The position numbers and the translations under genes were made by a program. The notes under the pieces are model-generated. The model ran no database searches. It was given only the letters and a program-made list of their open reading frames with translations, and had not been told where the DNA came from. A stretch of DNA of 64,000 bases from Macromonas bipunctata (GTDB taxonomy: Bacteria > Pseudomonadota > Gammaproteobacteria > Burkholderiales > Burkholderiaceae_C). Location: the NCBI RefSeq assembly GCF_002837135.1, contig NZ_NWBQ01000016.1, positions 16,567 through 80,566 on the forward strand, written 5' to 3'. Within the stretch, counting starts at the first letter, position 1, and each line of letters starts with the position of its first letter. Positions 20,072 through 30,273 of this stretch are shown piece by piece.

Positions 20072-21238
20072 GTGTTTCCCGTCCCCGCACAAGCCATCCT
20101 CGCGCTCGCAGACGGCACGGTCTTTACTGGCGTTTCCATCGGCGCCACCGGCCAGACCGTGGGCGAAGTGGTGTTCAACACCTCGCTCACCGGCTACCAG
20201 GAAATCCTCACCGACCCCAGCTACCGCCAGCAGCTCGTCACCCTGACGTACCCGCACATCGGCAGCTATGGCATCAACGAGGAAGACGTGGAGGCAGATT
20301 GCATCCACGCCGCCGGCCTGATCATCAAAGACCTGCCCCTGTTGGCTTCCAACTTCCGCTCGACCCTGACGCTGAGCGACTATCTCAAACGCGAAGGCAC
20401 CGTGGCCATTTCGGGGATCGACACCCGCAAGCTCACCCGCCTGCTGCGCGACCACGGTGCCCAGAACGGTGCCATCATCGGCCTGGCCGAGGGCCAAGCC
20501 ATCACCGACGAGGTGAAGGCCCGCGCCATCGCCGCCGCCCAAGCCGCTCCCAGCATGAAGGGGCAGGATCTGGCCCAGGTCGTCACCACCGCCCAGAGCT
20601 ACGCCTGGACGCAAACCGAGTGGAAGCTGGCGCGCGCCGACGGCACCCCCGGCTACGGCGAGCAGACCGCACCGCGCTTCCACGTCGTGGCCTACGACTT
20701 TGGTGTCAAGAAAAACATCCTGCGCATGCTGGCCGAACGCGGCTGCAAGCTGACCGTGGTGCCCGCCAAGACCCCGGCTGCCGACGTGCTGGCCATGAAT
20801 CCGGACGGCGTGTTCCTCTCCAACGGCCCGGGCGACCCGCAGCCGTGCGACTACGCCATTGCCGCCACGCAAGCCATCATCGAGTCCGGCGTGCCCACTT
20901 TTGGCATCTGCCTGGGGCACCAGATCATGGCCCTGGCCTCCGGCGCCAAGACCTTCAAGATGGCCAACAGCCACCATGGCGCCAACCGCCCGGTGAAGGA
21001 TCTGGACACTGGCCGCGTCAGCATCACCAGCCAGAACCATGGCTTTGCGGTGGAGCTCGACTCCCTGCCCGCCCATCTGCGCCCGACCCACATCAGCCTG
21101 TTCGACGGCACGCTGCAAGGGCTGGAACGCACCGACCGGCCCGCGTTCTGCTTCCAGGGCCACCCGGAAGCTTCGCCCGGCCCGCACGACATCGCTTACC
21201 TGTTTGACCGTTTCATCGCCTTGATGGAGAAGAAGTAA
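20072..21238 (+). CDS. carA: Carbamoyl-phosphate synthase small subunit
   Basis: This 388-residue glutaminase subunit supplies ammonia to CarB for arginine and pyrimidine synthesis. The N-terminal half begins [19 protein letters not shown]. The C-terminal class I amidotransferase has the nucleophile in [18 protein letters not shown] and the His/Glu pair in [14 protein letters not shown] 20072, with TGGAGAA ahead of it, gives the family length. The stop abuts the carB ATG with no gap. Confidence 0.97.
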   Translation: MFPVPAQAILALADGTVFTGVSIGATGQTVGEVVFNTSLTGYQEILTDPSYRQQLVTLTYPHIGSYGINEEDVEADCIHAAGLIIKDLPLLASNFRSTLTLSDYLKREGTVAISGIDTRKLTRLLRDHGAQNGAIIGLAEGQAITDEVKARAIAAAQAAPSMKGQDLAQVVTTAQSYAWTQTEWKLARADGTPGYGEQTAPRFHVVAYDFGVKKNILRMLAERGCKLTVVPAKTPAADVLAMNPDGVFLSNGPGDPQPCDYAIAATQAIIESGVPTFGICLGHQIMALASGAKTFKMANSHHGANRPVKDLDTGRVSITSQNHGFAVELDSLPAHLRPTHISLFDGTLQGLERTDRPAFCFQGHPEASPGPHDIAYLFDRFIALMEKK

Positions 21239-24200
21239 ATGCCCAAGCGCACCGACATCAAGAGCATTCTGATCATCGGCGCTGGCCCGATTGTGATCGG
21301 CCAGGCTTGTGAGTTCGACTATTCGGGTGTGCAGGCCTGCAAGGCGCTGCGCGAGGAAGGCTACAAGGTCATCCTGATCAACAGCAACCCCGCCACGATC
21401 ATGACCGACCCGGCCACCGCCGACGTGACCTACATCGAGCCCATCACCTGGCAGACGGTTGAGAAGATCATCGCCAAGGAGCGCCCGGACGCCATCCTGC
21501 CGACCATGGGCGGCCAGACCGCGCTCAACTGTGCGCTCGACCTGTGGCACCACGGCGTGCTGGAAAAGTACAGCGTCGAGCTGATTGGCGCCACGCCCGA
21601 GGCGATCGACAAGGCCGAGGACCGTCTGAAGTTCAAGGACGCCATGACCAAGATTGGTCTGGGTTCCGCGCGCTCCGGCATTGCCCACAGCATGGAAGAG
21701 GCCTGGGCGGTGCAAAAGCAGATGGGCTTCCCGACTGTGATCCGCCCCAGCTTCACGCTGGGTGGCACGGGCGGCGGCATTGCCTACAACCCGGAAGAGT
21801 TCGAGACCATCTGCAAGCGCGGCCTGGAAGCCTCGCCCACCAACGAGCTGCTGATCGAGGAATCGCTGCTGGGCTGGAAAGAGTACGAGATGGAGGTGGT
21901 GCGCGACAAGGCGGACAACTGCATCATCATCTGCTCGATCGAGAACCTGGATCCGATGGGCGTCCACACGGGCGACTCCATCACGGTGGCCCCGGCGCAA
22001 ACGCTGACCGACAAGGAGTACCAGATCATGCGCAACGCCTCGCTGGCGGTGCTGCGTGAGATCGGTGTGGATACCGGCGGCTCCAACGTGCAGTTCTCCA
22101 TCAACCCGAAAGACGGCCGCATGGTGGTGATTGAGATGAACCCGCGTGTGTCGCGTTCGTCAGCGCTGGCCTCCAAGGCCACCGGTTTCCCGATTGCCAA
22201 GGTGGCGGCCAAGCTGGCCGTGGGTTATACGTTGGACGAATTGAAGAACGAAATTACCGGTGGCGCGACCCCGGCTTCGTTTGAGCCTTCCATCGACTAC
22301 GTGGTGACCAAGATCCCGCGTTTTGCGTTCGAAAAATTCCCGACCGCCGACAACCGCCTGACGACGCAAATGAAGTCGGTGGGCGAAGTGATGGCCATGG
22401 GCCGCACGTTCCAGGAGTCGTTCCAGAAAGCCCTGCGTGGCTTGGAAGTCGGCGTGGACGGCATGAACGAGAAAACCCAGGACCGCGAGATTCTGGAGCG
22501 CGAGCTGGGCGAGCCTGGCCCGGACCGCATTTGGTACGTGGGCGATGCGTTTGCCGCTGGCTGGTCGCTGGAGGAAGTCCACCAGTTCACCAAAATTGAC
22601 CCGTGGTTTTTGGTGCAGATCGAGGAAATCGTCAAGATCGAGCTGCAACTGGACAAGCAAGCGGAAGAACAAGGTGAGGGGGCGTTGGCATCCTTGAGCG
22701 CCGACACGCTGCGCACGCTGAAGAAAAAAGGTTTCAGCGACCGCCGTTTGGCCAAGCTGCTCAAAACCACTGAAAAAGCCGTGCGCGACCAACGCCGCGC
22801 GCTGAACGTGCGTCCGGTCTACAAGCGCGTGGATACCTGCGCCGCCGAATTCGCCACCAACACCGCCTACATGTACTCGACCTACGAGGAAGAGTGCGAG
22901 GCGCAGCCGACGGACAAGAAAAAGATCATGGTGCTGGGTGGTGGCCCCAACCGTATCGGCCAAGGCATCGAGTTCGATTACTGCTGCGTCCACGCGGCGC
23001 TGGCCATGCGTGAGGACGGTTACGAGACCATCATGGTCAACTGCAACCCGGAAACCGTGTCCACCGACTACGACACCTCGGATCGCCTGTACTTTGAGCC
23101 GCTGACGCTGGAAGACGTGCTGGAAATCGTGGACAAGGAAAAGCCGGCGGGCGTGATCGTGCAGTACGGCGGTCAGACCCCCTTGAAGCTCGCGCTGGGC
23201 CTGGAAGCCGAAGGCGTGCCGATCATTGGCACCAGCCCGGACATGATTGACGCGGCCGAAGACCGCGAACGCTTCCAGAAGCTGTTGCACGCGCTGGGCC
23301 TGAAGCAACCGCCCAACGCCACCGCCCGCACCGAAGCCGAAGCACTGGAAAAAGCCGCCGAGCTGGGTTACCCGCTGGTGGTGCGCCCCAGTTATGTGCT
23401 GGGTGGTCGTGCGATGGAAATCGTACACGAGCAGCGCGACCTGGAACGCTACATGCGCGAGGCCGTGAAGGTGAGCAACGACAGCCCCGTGCTGCTGGAC
23501 CGCTTCCTGAACGATGCCATCGAATGCGACGTGGATTGCCTGCGCGACAGCGACGGCCAGACCCTGATCGGTGGCGTGATGGAGCACATTGAGCAGGCGG
23601 GCGTGCACTCGGGCGACTCCGCGTGCTCGCTGCCGCCGTACAGCCTGAGCGCCGAGACCGTGGCCGAAATCAAGCGCCAGACCAAGGCCATGGCCGCGTC
23701 GTTGAACGTGGTGGGTCTGATGAACGTGCAGTTCGCGGTGCAAAAGCGCGACGGCCAGGACGTGATCTACGTGCTGGAAGTCAACCCGCGCGCCTCGCGC
23801 ACGGTGCCGTTTGTGTCCAAGGCCACCGGCATCCAGCTGGCCAAGGTGGCGGCGCGCTGCATGGCGGGCCAGACGCTGGCGCAGCAGGGCATCACCGAAG
23901 AGGTGACGCCGCCGTACTACAGCGTCAAGGAAGCGGTGTTCCCGTTCGTCAAGTTCCCGGGCGTGGACACCATCCTCGGCCCGGAAATGAAATCGACCGG
24001 CGAAGTGATGGGCGTGGGCGCCACCTTTGGCGAGGCGTTCGTCAAGAGCCAGCTCGGCGCGGGCACCAAGCTGCCGCGCCCGACCGACGCCGTCAACCGC
24101 GTGTTCCTGTCGATCAAGCAAAACGACAAGCCGCGCGCGGTGGAAGTGGCACGCGAACTGGCGGCGATGGGCTTTGAGCTGGTGGCCACCCGTGGCACTG

Positions 24201-24496
24201 CCGCCGCCATCACCGCCGCCGGCATTGCCTGTGGCACCGTGAATAAGGTGGCCGAAGGCCGCCCCAACATCGTGGACATGATCAAGAACGGCGAGATCGC
24301 CATGGTCATCAACACGGTGGAAGAGCGCCGCAACGCCATCGCCGACTCGCGCTACATCCGCACCTCGGCGCTGCTCAACCGCGTGACCACCTTCACCACC
24401 ATCGCCGGTGCCGAAGCGGCGGTGCAGGGCATGAAGCACCTGGACCAGCTGCCGGTGATCTCGGTGCAGGAGATGCACGCCCAACTGGCGGCCTGA
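21239..24496 (+). CDS. carB: Carbamoyl-phosphate synthase large subunit
   Basis: This 1085-residue protein has two homologous ATP-grasp halves, each with a preATP-grasp domain ([20 protein letters not shown] and [19 protein letters not shown]). An oligomerisation domain lies between the halves. A C-terminal MGS-like allosteric domain (from about residue 945, [19 protein letters not shown]) binds UMP/IMP or ornithine. The start codon follows the carA stop directly, so the two are translated as a pair. Length matches E. coli CarB (1073). Confidence 0.98.
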   Translation: MPKRTDIKSILIIGAGPIVIGQACEFDYSGVQACKALREEGYKVILINSNPATIMTDPATADVTYIEPITWQTVEKIIAKERPDAILPTMGGQTALNCALDLWHHGVLEKYSVELIGATPEAIDKAEDRLKFKDAMTKIGLGSARSGIAHSMEEAWAVQKQMGFPTVIRPSFTLGGTGGGIAYNPEEFETICKRGLEASPTNELLIEESLLGWKEYEMEVVRDKADNCIIICSIENLDPMGVHTGDSITVAPAQTLTDKEYQIMRNASLAVLREIGVDTGGSNVQFSINPKDGRMVVIEMNPRVSRSSALASKATGFPIAKVAAKLAVGYTLDELKNEITGGATPASFEPSIDYVVTKIPRFAFEKFPTADNRLTTQMKSVGEVMAMGRTFQESFQKALRGLEVGVDGMNEKTQDREILERELGEPGPDRIWYVGDAFAAGWSLEEVHQFTKIDPWFLVQIEEIVKIELQLDKQAEEQGEGALASLSADTLRTLKKKGFSDRRLAKLLKTTEKAVRDQRRALNVRPVYKRVDTCAAEFATNTAYMYSTYEEECEAQPTDKKKIMVLGGGPNRIGQGIEFDYCCVHAALAMREDGYETIMVNCNPETVSTDYDTSDRLYFEPLTLEDVLEIVDKEKPAGVIVQYGGQTPLKLALGLEAEGVPIIGTSPDMIDAAEDRERFQKLLHALGLKQPPNATARTEAEALEKAAELGYPLVVRPSYVLGGRAMEIVHEQRDLERYMREAVKVSNDSPVLLDRFLNDAIECDVDCLRDSDGQTLIGGVMEHIEQAGVHSGDSACSLPPYSLSAETVAEIKRQTKAMAASLNVVGLMNVQFAVQKRDGQDVIYVLEVNPRASRTVPFVSKATGIQLAKVAARCMAGQTLAQQGITEEVTPPYYSVKEAVFPFVKFPGVDTILGPEMKSTGEVMGVGATFGEAFVKSQLGAGTKLPRPTDAVNRVFLSIKQNDKPRAVEVARELAAMGFELVATRGTAAAITAAGIACGTVNKVAEGRPNIVDMIKNGEIAMVINTVEERRNAIADSRYIRTSALLNRVTTFTTIAGAEAAVQGMKHLDQLPVISVQEMHAQLAA

Positions 24497-24544
24497 GTCC
24501 TGCGGGGTTGTGCCGCGCTTGAGGCATAATCAACCCCAATCCCC

Positions 24545-24578
24545 ACCGCCGACCGGCAACGCTCGGCGGTTTCTTTTT
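24545..24578 (+). terminator. Intrinsic terminator between carB and greA
   Basis: ACCGCCGA / TCGGCGGT form an 8-bp stem (24545-24552 with 24563-24570) followed by TTTCTTTTT. A CATAAT hexamer at 24525-24530 lies upstream, so the hairpin could end carAB, or attenuate a short greA leader transcript, or both. Confidence 0.8.
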
Positions 24579-24595
24579 GTCTGGAGTACAACAAC

Positions 24596-25072
24596 ATGGC
24601 TACCATTCCTGTGACCAAACGCGGCGCGGAGCTGCTCAAGGACGAGCTGCAACGTCTCAAGACCGTCGAGCGCCCGGCGGTCATCAACGCGATTTCGGAG
24701 GCGCGCGCGCAAGGCGACCTGAGCGAGAACGCCGACTACGACGCGGCCAAGGAGCGCCAGGGCTTCATCGAGGGCCGCATTGCCGAAATCGAGAGCAAGC
24801 TGTCGATGGCGCAGGTGATTGACCCGGCGGCGCTGGACGCTGGCGGACGCGTGGTGTTTGGCGCCACGGTGGAGCTGGAAGAGGAAGCCAGCGGCGAGGC
24901 CGTGACGTACCAGATCGTGGGCGAGGACGAAGCCGATCTCAAGCTCGGTCGCATCAACATCTCCAGCCCGATTGCGCGCGCGCTGATCGGCAAGGAGGAG
25001 GGCGACGTGGCCGAGGTGCAGGCGCCGGGTGGGGTCAAGCGGTTCGAGATCGTGGCGGTGAGCTACATCTGA
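24596..25072 (+). CDS. greA: Transcription elongation factor GreA
   Basis: This 158-residue factor rescues backtracked RNA polymerase by stimulating transcript cleavage. The N-terminal coiled coil has TKRGAELLKDELQRLK and SEARAQGDLSENADYDAAK, which carries the acidic tip (DLSENADYD). The C-terminal FKBP-like domain has ISSPIARALIGKEEGD. The ATG at 24596 has TGGAG ten bases upstream. Its stop overlaps the next gene's ATG. Confidence 0.98.
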   Translation: MATIPVTKRGAELLKDELQRLKTVERPAVINAISEARAQGDLSENADYDAAKERQGFIEGRIAEIESKLSMAQVIDPAALDAGGRVVFGATVELEEEASGEAVTYQIVGEDEADLKLGRINISSPIARALIGKEEGDVAEVQAPGGVKRFEIVAVSYI

Positions 25073-25509
25073 TGCGCCCCGGCGGTGGGCGTTGGCCGTT
25101 GCTGGCCGCCTCGTTGTGGTGGGGCGGCATGACGGCGCTGAGTTTTGTGGCGGTGCCGGTGCTGTTCGCCCAGTTGGGCAGCCCGGCGGTGGCCGGGCCG
25201 GTGGCGGCCAAGTTGTTCCAGTTGCAAAGCTGGGCCAGCGTGGTGCTGGCGTTGGGTTTGCTGCTGTGGTGCCGTTTCAAGGCCGTGCCTGCGTTGTGGC
25301 AGACGCTTTTGCCATGGCTGCTGCTGGCGGCGCTGGCCGGATTGGTGCAGGAGTTTGGCGTGGCGCAGCGCATCCTGCACGCGCGCGCCGCGGGCAACAG
25401 CGTGGCCCTGTGGCACCGCATCGGCACCGGGCTGGTGCTGGTGCAGTGGCTGTGCGCGTTGCGGGTGTGGTGGCGGCTGGCCGCCGATCCACACTGCCGC
25501 AGTGTCTGA
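25072..25509 (+). CDS. DUF4149 family membrane protein
   Basis: This 145-residue hydrophobic protein has about four membrane helices. The N-terminal ASLWWGGMTALSFVAVPVLF and a His in ARAAGNSVALWHRIGTGLVL resemble DUF4149 (TMEM205-like) proteins, whose function is unknown. The ATG at 25072 overlaps the greA stop, so translation is probably coupled. greA followed by a DUF4149 gene recurs in Burkholderiales. Confidence 0.75.
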   Translation: MRPGGGRWPLLAASLWWGGMTALSFVAVPVLFAQLGSPAVAGPVAAKLFQLQSWASVVLALGLLLWCRFKAVPALWQTLLPWLLLAALAGLVQEFGVAQRILHARAAGNSVALWHRIGTGLVLVQWLCALRVWWRLAADPHCRSV

Positions 25510-25584
25510 AAGCGCCTGACGCTGCGCCGCCGGTGCAGTGGTGGCGGCTCGGAAGCCGGCTGAACCGGGCGGGCCCGGTGTGGC

Positions 25585-25968
25585 TCAATCCGGGGCGCTG
25601 TCGTTGCCGTCGTTGTTGGTGTCTGGCCCGGGCGGGAACCACTGCGCCAGCGTGGCCCGGGCCTTGGCCACGTGTTCGTCCTTGATGTGCGCCGCCGTAA
25701 CGGCCGCTGCCGCCACCAGCGCGCCCAGGTCGTCGCTGTAGCCCACGGCGGGCACCAGGTCGGGCACGGCATCGACCGGAAAAATGAAATAGCCCAGCGC
25801 CGTGAACAGCGTGGTCTTGGCCCACGCGGGGGTGTCGGGGTCGCGCGTGGCGTAGTACATCTTCAGCGCCGAGGCCAGCACGGTCTCGCCCGCCGCGCGC
25901 GCGTACGTCTTGACCTTGTGCCAGAAGCCGTCCTCGGAGTACGCGGCGCTGAACTTGTCTTGTGGCAC
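25585..25968 (-). CDS. YkvA family (DUF1232) protein
   Basis: This 127-residue protein has the DUF1232 core LFTALGYFIFPVDAVPDLVPAVGYSDDL, a hydrophobic hairpin with a Pro-Asp-rich turn typical of YkvA. The Asp-rich C-terminus (DTNNDGNDSAPD) is low complexity. The family function is unknown. It is convergent with the DUF4149 gene and lies 17 bases downstream of folD on the same strand, so it may share its transcript. Confidence 0.85.
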   Translation of the reverse strand: MPQDKFSAAYSEDGFWHKVKTYARAAGETVLASALKMYYATRDPDTPAWAKTTLFTALGYFIFPVDAVPDLVPAVGYSDDLGALVAAAAVTAAHIKDEHVAKARATLAQWFPPGPDTNNDGNDSAPD

Positions 25969-25985
25969 GGGGCGCTCTCCGGGGT

Positions 25986-26846
25986 TTACGCCTGCGCGGC
26001 CAGGCTGCGTTCGGCGGATTCGAGCGTGTTGACCATCAGCATGGTGATGGTCATGGGGCCCACGCCGCCAGGCACGGGGGTGATGTAGCCCGCCACTTCT
26101 TTCACGCCGTCAAAGTCCACGTCGCCGCAGAGTTTGCCTTCGTCGTTGCGGTTCATGCCCACGTCCAGCACCACGGCGCCGGGCTTGACCATGTCGGCGG
26201 TCAGCACGTTGCGCTTGCCCACAGCGGCCACGATCACGTCGGCTTGCAGGGTCTGGGCCTTCAGGTCGGCGGTGCGCGAATGGCAGACGGTGACGGTGGC
26301 ATCCTGTTGCAGCAGCATCATGGCCATGGGTTTGCCCACAATGTTGCTGCGCCCGATGACGACGGCGTGCTTGCCGCGCAGGTCGTAGCCGATGGATTCG
26401 AGCATCTTCATGCAGCCGTAGGGCGTGCAGGGCCAAAAGCCCGGCTGGCCCACCATCAGCGCGCCGGCGCTGGCCACGTGGAAGCCGTCCACGTCCTTGG
26501 CGGGGCTGATGGCTTCAATGACCTTGTGGGCGTCGATGTGTGCGGGCAGCGGCAGCTGCACCAGGATGCCGTGGATGGCCGGGTCGTTGTTGAGCGCCTC
26601 GACGCGGGCCAGCAGTTCGGCTTCGGTCAGGCTGGCGTCGTACTTTTCCAGCACGGAGTGCATGCCGGTGTCCTCGCAGGCCTTGACCTTGTTGCGCACG
26701 TACACCTGGCTGGCCGGGTTGTCGCCCACCAGCACCACGGCCAGACCGGGCGTCAGGCCCTGGGCCTTGAGGGCGGCCACACGTTCAGAAACCTGGGTGC
26801 GCAATTGGCGCGAGAGGGCGTTGCCGTCGATGAGTTGGGCGGTCAT
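25986..26846 (-). CDS. folD: Methylenetetrahydrofolate dehydrogenase / methenyltetrahydrofolate cyclohydrolase
   Basis: This 286-residue bifunctional enzyme interconverts 5,10-methylene-THF and 10-formyl-THF. The active-site region is [17 protein letters not shown] (catalytic Lys), and the NADP-binding loop is [20 protein letters not shown]. The C-terminal signature is [19 protein letters not shown]. The ATG at 26846 gives the family length. It sits directly downstream of the response-regulator gene. Confidence 0.97.
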   Translation of the reverse strand: MTAQLIDGNALSRQLRTQVSERVAALKAQGLTPGLAVVLVGDNPASQVYVRNKVKACEDTGMHSVLEKYDASLTEAELLARVEALNNDPAIHGILVQLPLPAHIDAHKVIEAISPAKDVDGFHVASAGALMVGQPGFWPCTPYGCMKMLESIGYDLRGKHAVVIGRSNIVGKPMAMMLLQQDATVTVCHSRTADLKAQTLQADVIVAAVGKRNVLTADMVKPGAVVLDVGMNRNDEGKLCGDVDFDGVKEVAGYITPVPGGVGPMTITMLMVNTLESAERSLAAQA

Positions 26847-26883
26847 GGGGTAAAAAAGAGCAAAGAGGGAAAGAAGGGAGGAA

Positions 26884-27510
26884 TCAAGCCTTGGCCGGTG
26901 CGGGGGCCAGCGCGACCTTGAGCAGGTCGGCCACGGTGTTGGCGTTGAGCTTTTCCATGATGTTGGCGCGGTGCGCCTCCACGGTCTTGATGCTGATGCC
27001 CAGGTCGTCGGCGATCTGCTTGTTCAGGCGCCCGGCCACGATGCGTTCCAGCACCTGGGTCTCGCGCGAGGTGAGCTTGGCCAGCAGCGCCTCGCGGCTG
27101 GCGGCCTGCTGGTGGACGGAGAAGGTCTCGTGCGCCTTGGCCAGCATGCGCTCCACCAGCCCCAGCAATTGCGCTTCGTCAAACGGCTTCTGGATGAAGT
27201 CGAGCGCGCCCTTTTTCATCGATTCGACCGCCATGGGCACGTCGCCGTGGCCGGTGATGAAGACGATGGGCAGCGGCGACTGGCGCTCCAGCAGGCGCTC
27301 TTGCAGCTCCATGCCGCTCATGCCGTCCATGCGGATGTCGGCGATCAGGCAGGCGACTTCGCGCGCCTCGTAGCGGCTCAAAAAGGCTTCGGCGGATTCA
27401 AAGGTGCGCACGCGGTAGTCCTGGCCTTCGAGCAACCATTGCAGGGAATCGCGTACCGCTTCATCGTCGTCCACGACGTACACAGTGCCTTTTTTCGGGG
27501 TCAAACTCAT
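26884..27510 (-). CDS. FixJ/NarL-family response regulator
   Basis: This 208-residue two-component regulator has a receiver domain with acidic residues in YVVDDDEAV, phospho-acceptor Asp58 (IADIRMDG) and Lys in [12 protein letters not shown] LuxR-type HTH at about residues 142-178 reads [20 protein letters not shown]. The architecture is that of FixJ/TodT/DctR-like activators. The ATG at 27510 overlaps the kinase stop (ATGA), and nothing suggests a separate promoter. The target genes are unknown; folD downstream and the aceE operon upstream are candidates only by proximity. Confidence 0.92.
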   Translation of the reverse strand: MSLTPKKGTVYVVDDDEAVRDSLQWLLEGQDYRVRTFESAEAFLSRYEAREVACLIADIRMDGMSGMELQERLLERQSPLPIVFITGHGDVPMAVESMKKGALDFIQKPFDEAQLLGLVERMLAKAHETFSVHQQAASREALLAKLTSRETQVLERIVAGRLNKQIADDLGISIKTVEAHRANIMEKLNANTVADLLKVALAPAPAKA

Positions 27511-30083
27511 TGCGTTCCTTCGGGGGGGCAGGTGGGGTGCGAGGGGGCCGGCGTGGGCGCTGCGGCAGTGGCAGCGGGCACCGGCACGGGGATCCAGAAG
27601 CTGAACTCGCACCCGACGATCTCGTCGCCATTGTAGAGGTTGCGCGCCTGCAGCCGGCCGTGGTGCGACTCGACGATGGAGCGGCACAGCTTGAGCCCGA
27701 TGCCCATGCCATTGGTCTTGGTGCTGTAGAAGGCCTCGTAGATGCGCTCGAGCATCTCGGCGGGCACGCCGGTGCCGCTGTCCTGCACGCAGAATTCCAC
27801 CACCGGCAGGTGGTCGATGCACTTGGGCCCTACGACGCGCAACTCCATGCGGCGCTGCTGGCTGGGGCGCTGCGCCTGGGCGATGGCCTCGCCGCCGTTC
27901 TTGAGCAGGTTGATGAGCACCTGCTCGATCAGGATCGGATCGACCATGAGCGCGGGCAGGCGCGCCGCCACGTAGCTGTGCAGGCGCACCATGTGGCGGC
28001 GCAGCTCGATGTCGGCCAGCTCGGTGGCGTTGGCCACCATCTGCGCCACATCCGACAGGGTGGGGTTGGGCTCGCTGCGTTTGACGAAGGCGCGGATGCG
28101 CTGGATGATCTGGCCCGCGCGCTGTGCCTGGCGCGCGGTTTTTTCCAGTGCGGCCAGCAAGTCCTCCTCGGCCATCTGGTGCTTTTGCAGGCGCGAGATC
28201 ATGCCGCTGCAGTAGTTGCTGATGGCGGTCAGCGGCTGGTTGAGCTCGTGCGCCACGCTGGAGGCCATCTCGCCCATGGTGATGAGGCGGCTGGCGTTCT
28301 GCGCGCGTTCGGCCTGGCGTGCGGCCTGCTCTTCGGCCTGGCGCCGCGCGGTGATGTCGGTGGCAATCACCATCTGGGCCAGGCGGCCATCGACCCAGGT
28401 CAGGTAGCGCGTGCGCACTTCGAGCCACTTGTCCAGGCCCGGCATCAGGATTTCGGCGTTACCGCTGCTGGCATCGAGCAGCGAGTCGGTGGGCAGGCCG
28501 ACCAGGGCATCGACCTGGTCGTGGTTGTCGTGGGTGTCGGCGTGCGGGGGCAGCGCCGAGCCCAGATCGACCAGCGAGCGGTGACCTTCGCCGCCGGTGC
28601 CAAACCAGGCGCGGTACATCTTGCTGGCAAACAGCAGTTCGGTGCTGCCCAGCGGCGCCACCGAGATGGCGGCGTCCACGCTGTCGAGCACGGTGGTGAA
28701 GCGTTCGTAGGAGGCGCTCAGGGCCTCGCGGATGCGGCGCGGCTCGGTGATGTCGGTGATGGAGGACATCCAGCCCGCCTGCTGGCCGTCGGGCGCAATC
28801 AGCGGCGAGATGTACATGCGCGCGTAGAAGCGGCTGCCGTCCTTGCGCTGCACCGTCATCTCGAAGCCGCCGGGGCTGGGGCCTTCGCGCAGCTCGTTGC
28901 TCAGGCGCTGGCTCAGGGTGTCGTAGTCGGTCTCGGGCCAGTAGGGAAAAGGCGCACTCTGGCCCATCAGTTCTTCCTCGCTCCAGCCGGTCATGCGGCA
29001 AAAGGCGGGGTTGACGTAGGTGATGTGACCGTCCATGTCGAGCGTGCGCATGCCGGTGAGCATGGAGTTTTCCATCGCACGGCGGAAGTTGGTCTCGGCC
29101 ACCAGCGCCTGCTGGGCCTCGATGCGCCGGCGGGTGTGGCGCCAGGTGCCCAGCAGCATCCAGACCGTCAAGGCGCTGAGTGCCCCCACCAGCCAGAAGA
29201 AGGCCTGGCCCATCTTGTCCTGTGCGGTGCGGTAGCTTTCGGCGCGCAGCAGCAGGCTGTCGCCCAAGGGCGAGACCGCCACCTCGTGCGCCTGTGGCTG
29301 GGCGGACCACGGCAGGCGCTGCGGGCTGTGGCGGTAGGTGCCCTGCAGGCTGCCTGCCACCACCTGGCGCTGGCGGTTGACCAACGCCACCGCGTAGCGC
29401 GCCATCACCTCGGGCGGTACGCCAAAGCGCAGCAGGCTGTCGATGCTGTATTCCACCATCAGTGCGCCCCGGAAGTGGTCGGTGTCGTGCAGCGGCACCC
29501 ACAGCAGCAGGCGGTAGGTGTCCTGCTCGGCATCCTGCCCGTAGCGCGTGGGCTCGGAGTAGATGGGCTGGCGCATGTCGCGCGCCAGCGCAAAGCTGGC
29601 GGTCGCCTCGGGCGTGTTGAGCGCCTGTTCGCGCTCGCGCTGCAACTGCTCGGGCGCGCTGGTGGCGCTGTGGCTGGACTGTATTTCGCGTCGCGGTCCC
29701 AGCCACGAGATGGCCACCACCTCGGGGAACTGGCCCAGCAGCGACTCGGCCTGGAACATGAAGTCGTTGTCGGGGTGTGCGCTGTGGGCCAGGCTGCGCG
29801 CCATGCGCATGAGCTGCTCCTGGCGCTCCAGCAGGCGCAGGCGCAGGCGCTGCTGCGCGTACTCGACGTCGCGCGTCACGGTCTCGCGCTCGCGCTCGCG
29901 TTCTTCCAATGAGAAGTAGCTGATGGCGGCTACGATGGTGGCCAGGAACAGCAGTACCGACAGCAGCGGCCCCAGCGCCGCAAAGCGGTCCTGGCGCGAC
30001 GGTGGCAAACGCCGCCACCAGCGGCTCCACCAGCTGGGACGGTGGTGGGTGGCAGGAGATTGCAAGGGGTTGTGTCTGGGCAT
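27507..30083 (-). CDS. Membrane sensor histidine kinase with PAS domains
   Basis: This 858-residue kinase pairs with the FixJ-type regulator. A first membrane helix spans about residues 36-57, a periplasmic sensor region of about 230 residues follows, and a second helix lies at about 290-312. PAS domains begin near residues 335 and 465. The HisKA box MGEMASSVAHELNQPLTAIS has its phosphorylated His near residue 611. The HATPase N-box LINLLKNGGEAI lies near 722, with G-boxes QDSGTGVP and GMGIGLKLCRSI. The tail is Ala/Pro-rich. The ligand is not evident; the layout resembles FixL/DctB-type kinases. It is divergent from aceE. Confidence 0.92.
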   Translation of the reverse strand: MPRHNPLQSPATHHRPSWWSRWWRRLPPSRQDRFAALGPLLSVLLFLATIVAAISYFSLEERERERETVTRDVEYAQQRLRLRLLERQEQLMRMARSLAHSAHPDNDFMFQAESLLGQFPEVVAISWLGPRREIQSSHSATSAPEQLQREREQALNTPEATASFALARDMRQPIYSEPTRYGQDAEQDTYRLLLWVPLHDTDHFRGALMVEYSIDSLLRFGVPPEVMARYAVALVNRQRQVVAGSLQGTYRHSPQRLPWSAQPQAHEVAVSPLGDSLLLRAESYRTAQDKMGQAFFWLVGALSALTVWMLLGTWRHTRRRIEAQQALVAETNFRRAMENSMLTGMRTLDMDGHITYVNPAFCRMTGWSEEELMGQSAPFPYWPETDYDTLSQRLSNELREGPSPGGFEMTVQRKDGSRFYARMYISPLIAPDGQQAGWMSSITDITEPRRIREALSASYERFTTVLDSVDAAISVAPLGSTELLFASKMYRAWFGTGGEGHRSLVDLGSALPPHADTHDNHDQVDALVGLPTDSLLDASSGNAEILMPGLDKWLEVRTRYLTWVDGRLAQMVIATDITARRQAEEQAARQAERAQNASRLITMGEMASSVAHELNQPLTAISNYCSGMISRLQKHQMAEEDLLAALEKTARQAQRAGQIIQRIRAFVKRSEPNPTLSDVAQMVANATELADIELRRHMVRLHSYVAARLPALMVDPILIEQVLINLLKNGGEAIAQAQRPSQQRRMELRVVGPKCIDHLPVVEFCVQDSGTGVPAEMLERIYEAFYSTKTNGMGIGLKLCRSIVESHHGRLQARNLYNGDEIVGCEFSFWIPVPVPAATAAAPTPAPSHPTCPPEGTQ

Positions 30084-30206
30084 GGGGGCCCGAGTCTAAA
30101 TCCAAAGCGGCACGGCAGCGCACCAGGCCATTCCTTGTATTTCATAATAAGAAATGTTTGTGCATATCTTGAAAAATAAAAAAAACCGTGCGACACTCAC
30201 GAATTG

Positions 30207-30224
30207 AAACGTTCTTTTACGTTT
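30207..30224. promoter_or_regulatory. Inverted repeat upstream of aceE
   Basis: AAACGT-N6-ACGTTT is a perfect 6-bp dyad 50 bases before aceE, overlapping a TTGAAA at 30204-30209. The 190-bp divergent region is strikingly AT-rich compared with its surroundings. It could be an operator for the pyruvate dehydrogenase operon; the binding protein is unknown. Confidence 0.4.
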
Positions 30225-30273
30225 AACCTTACATCAGCCTTTCCCTTCAAACCTGCAACAAGGAGACAACCTA

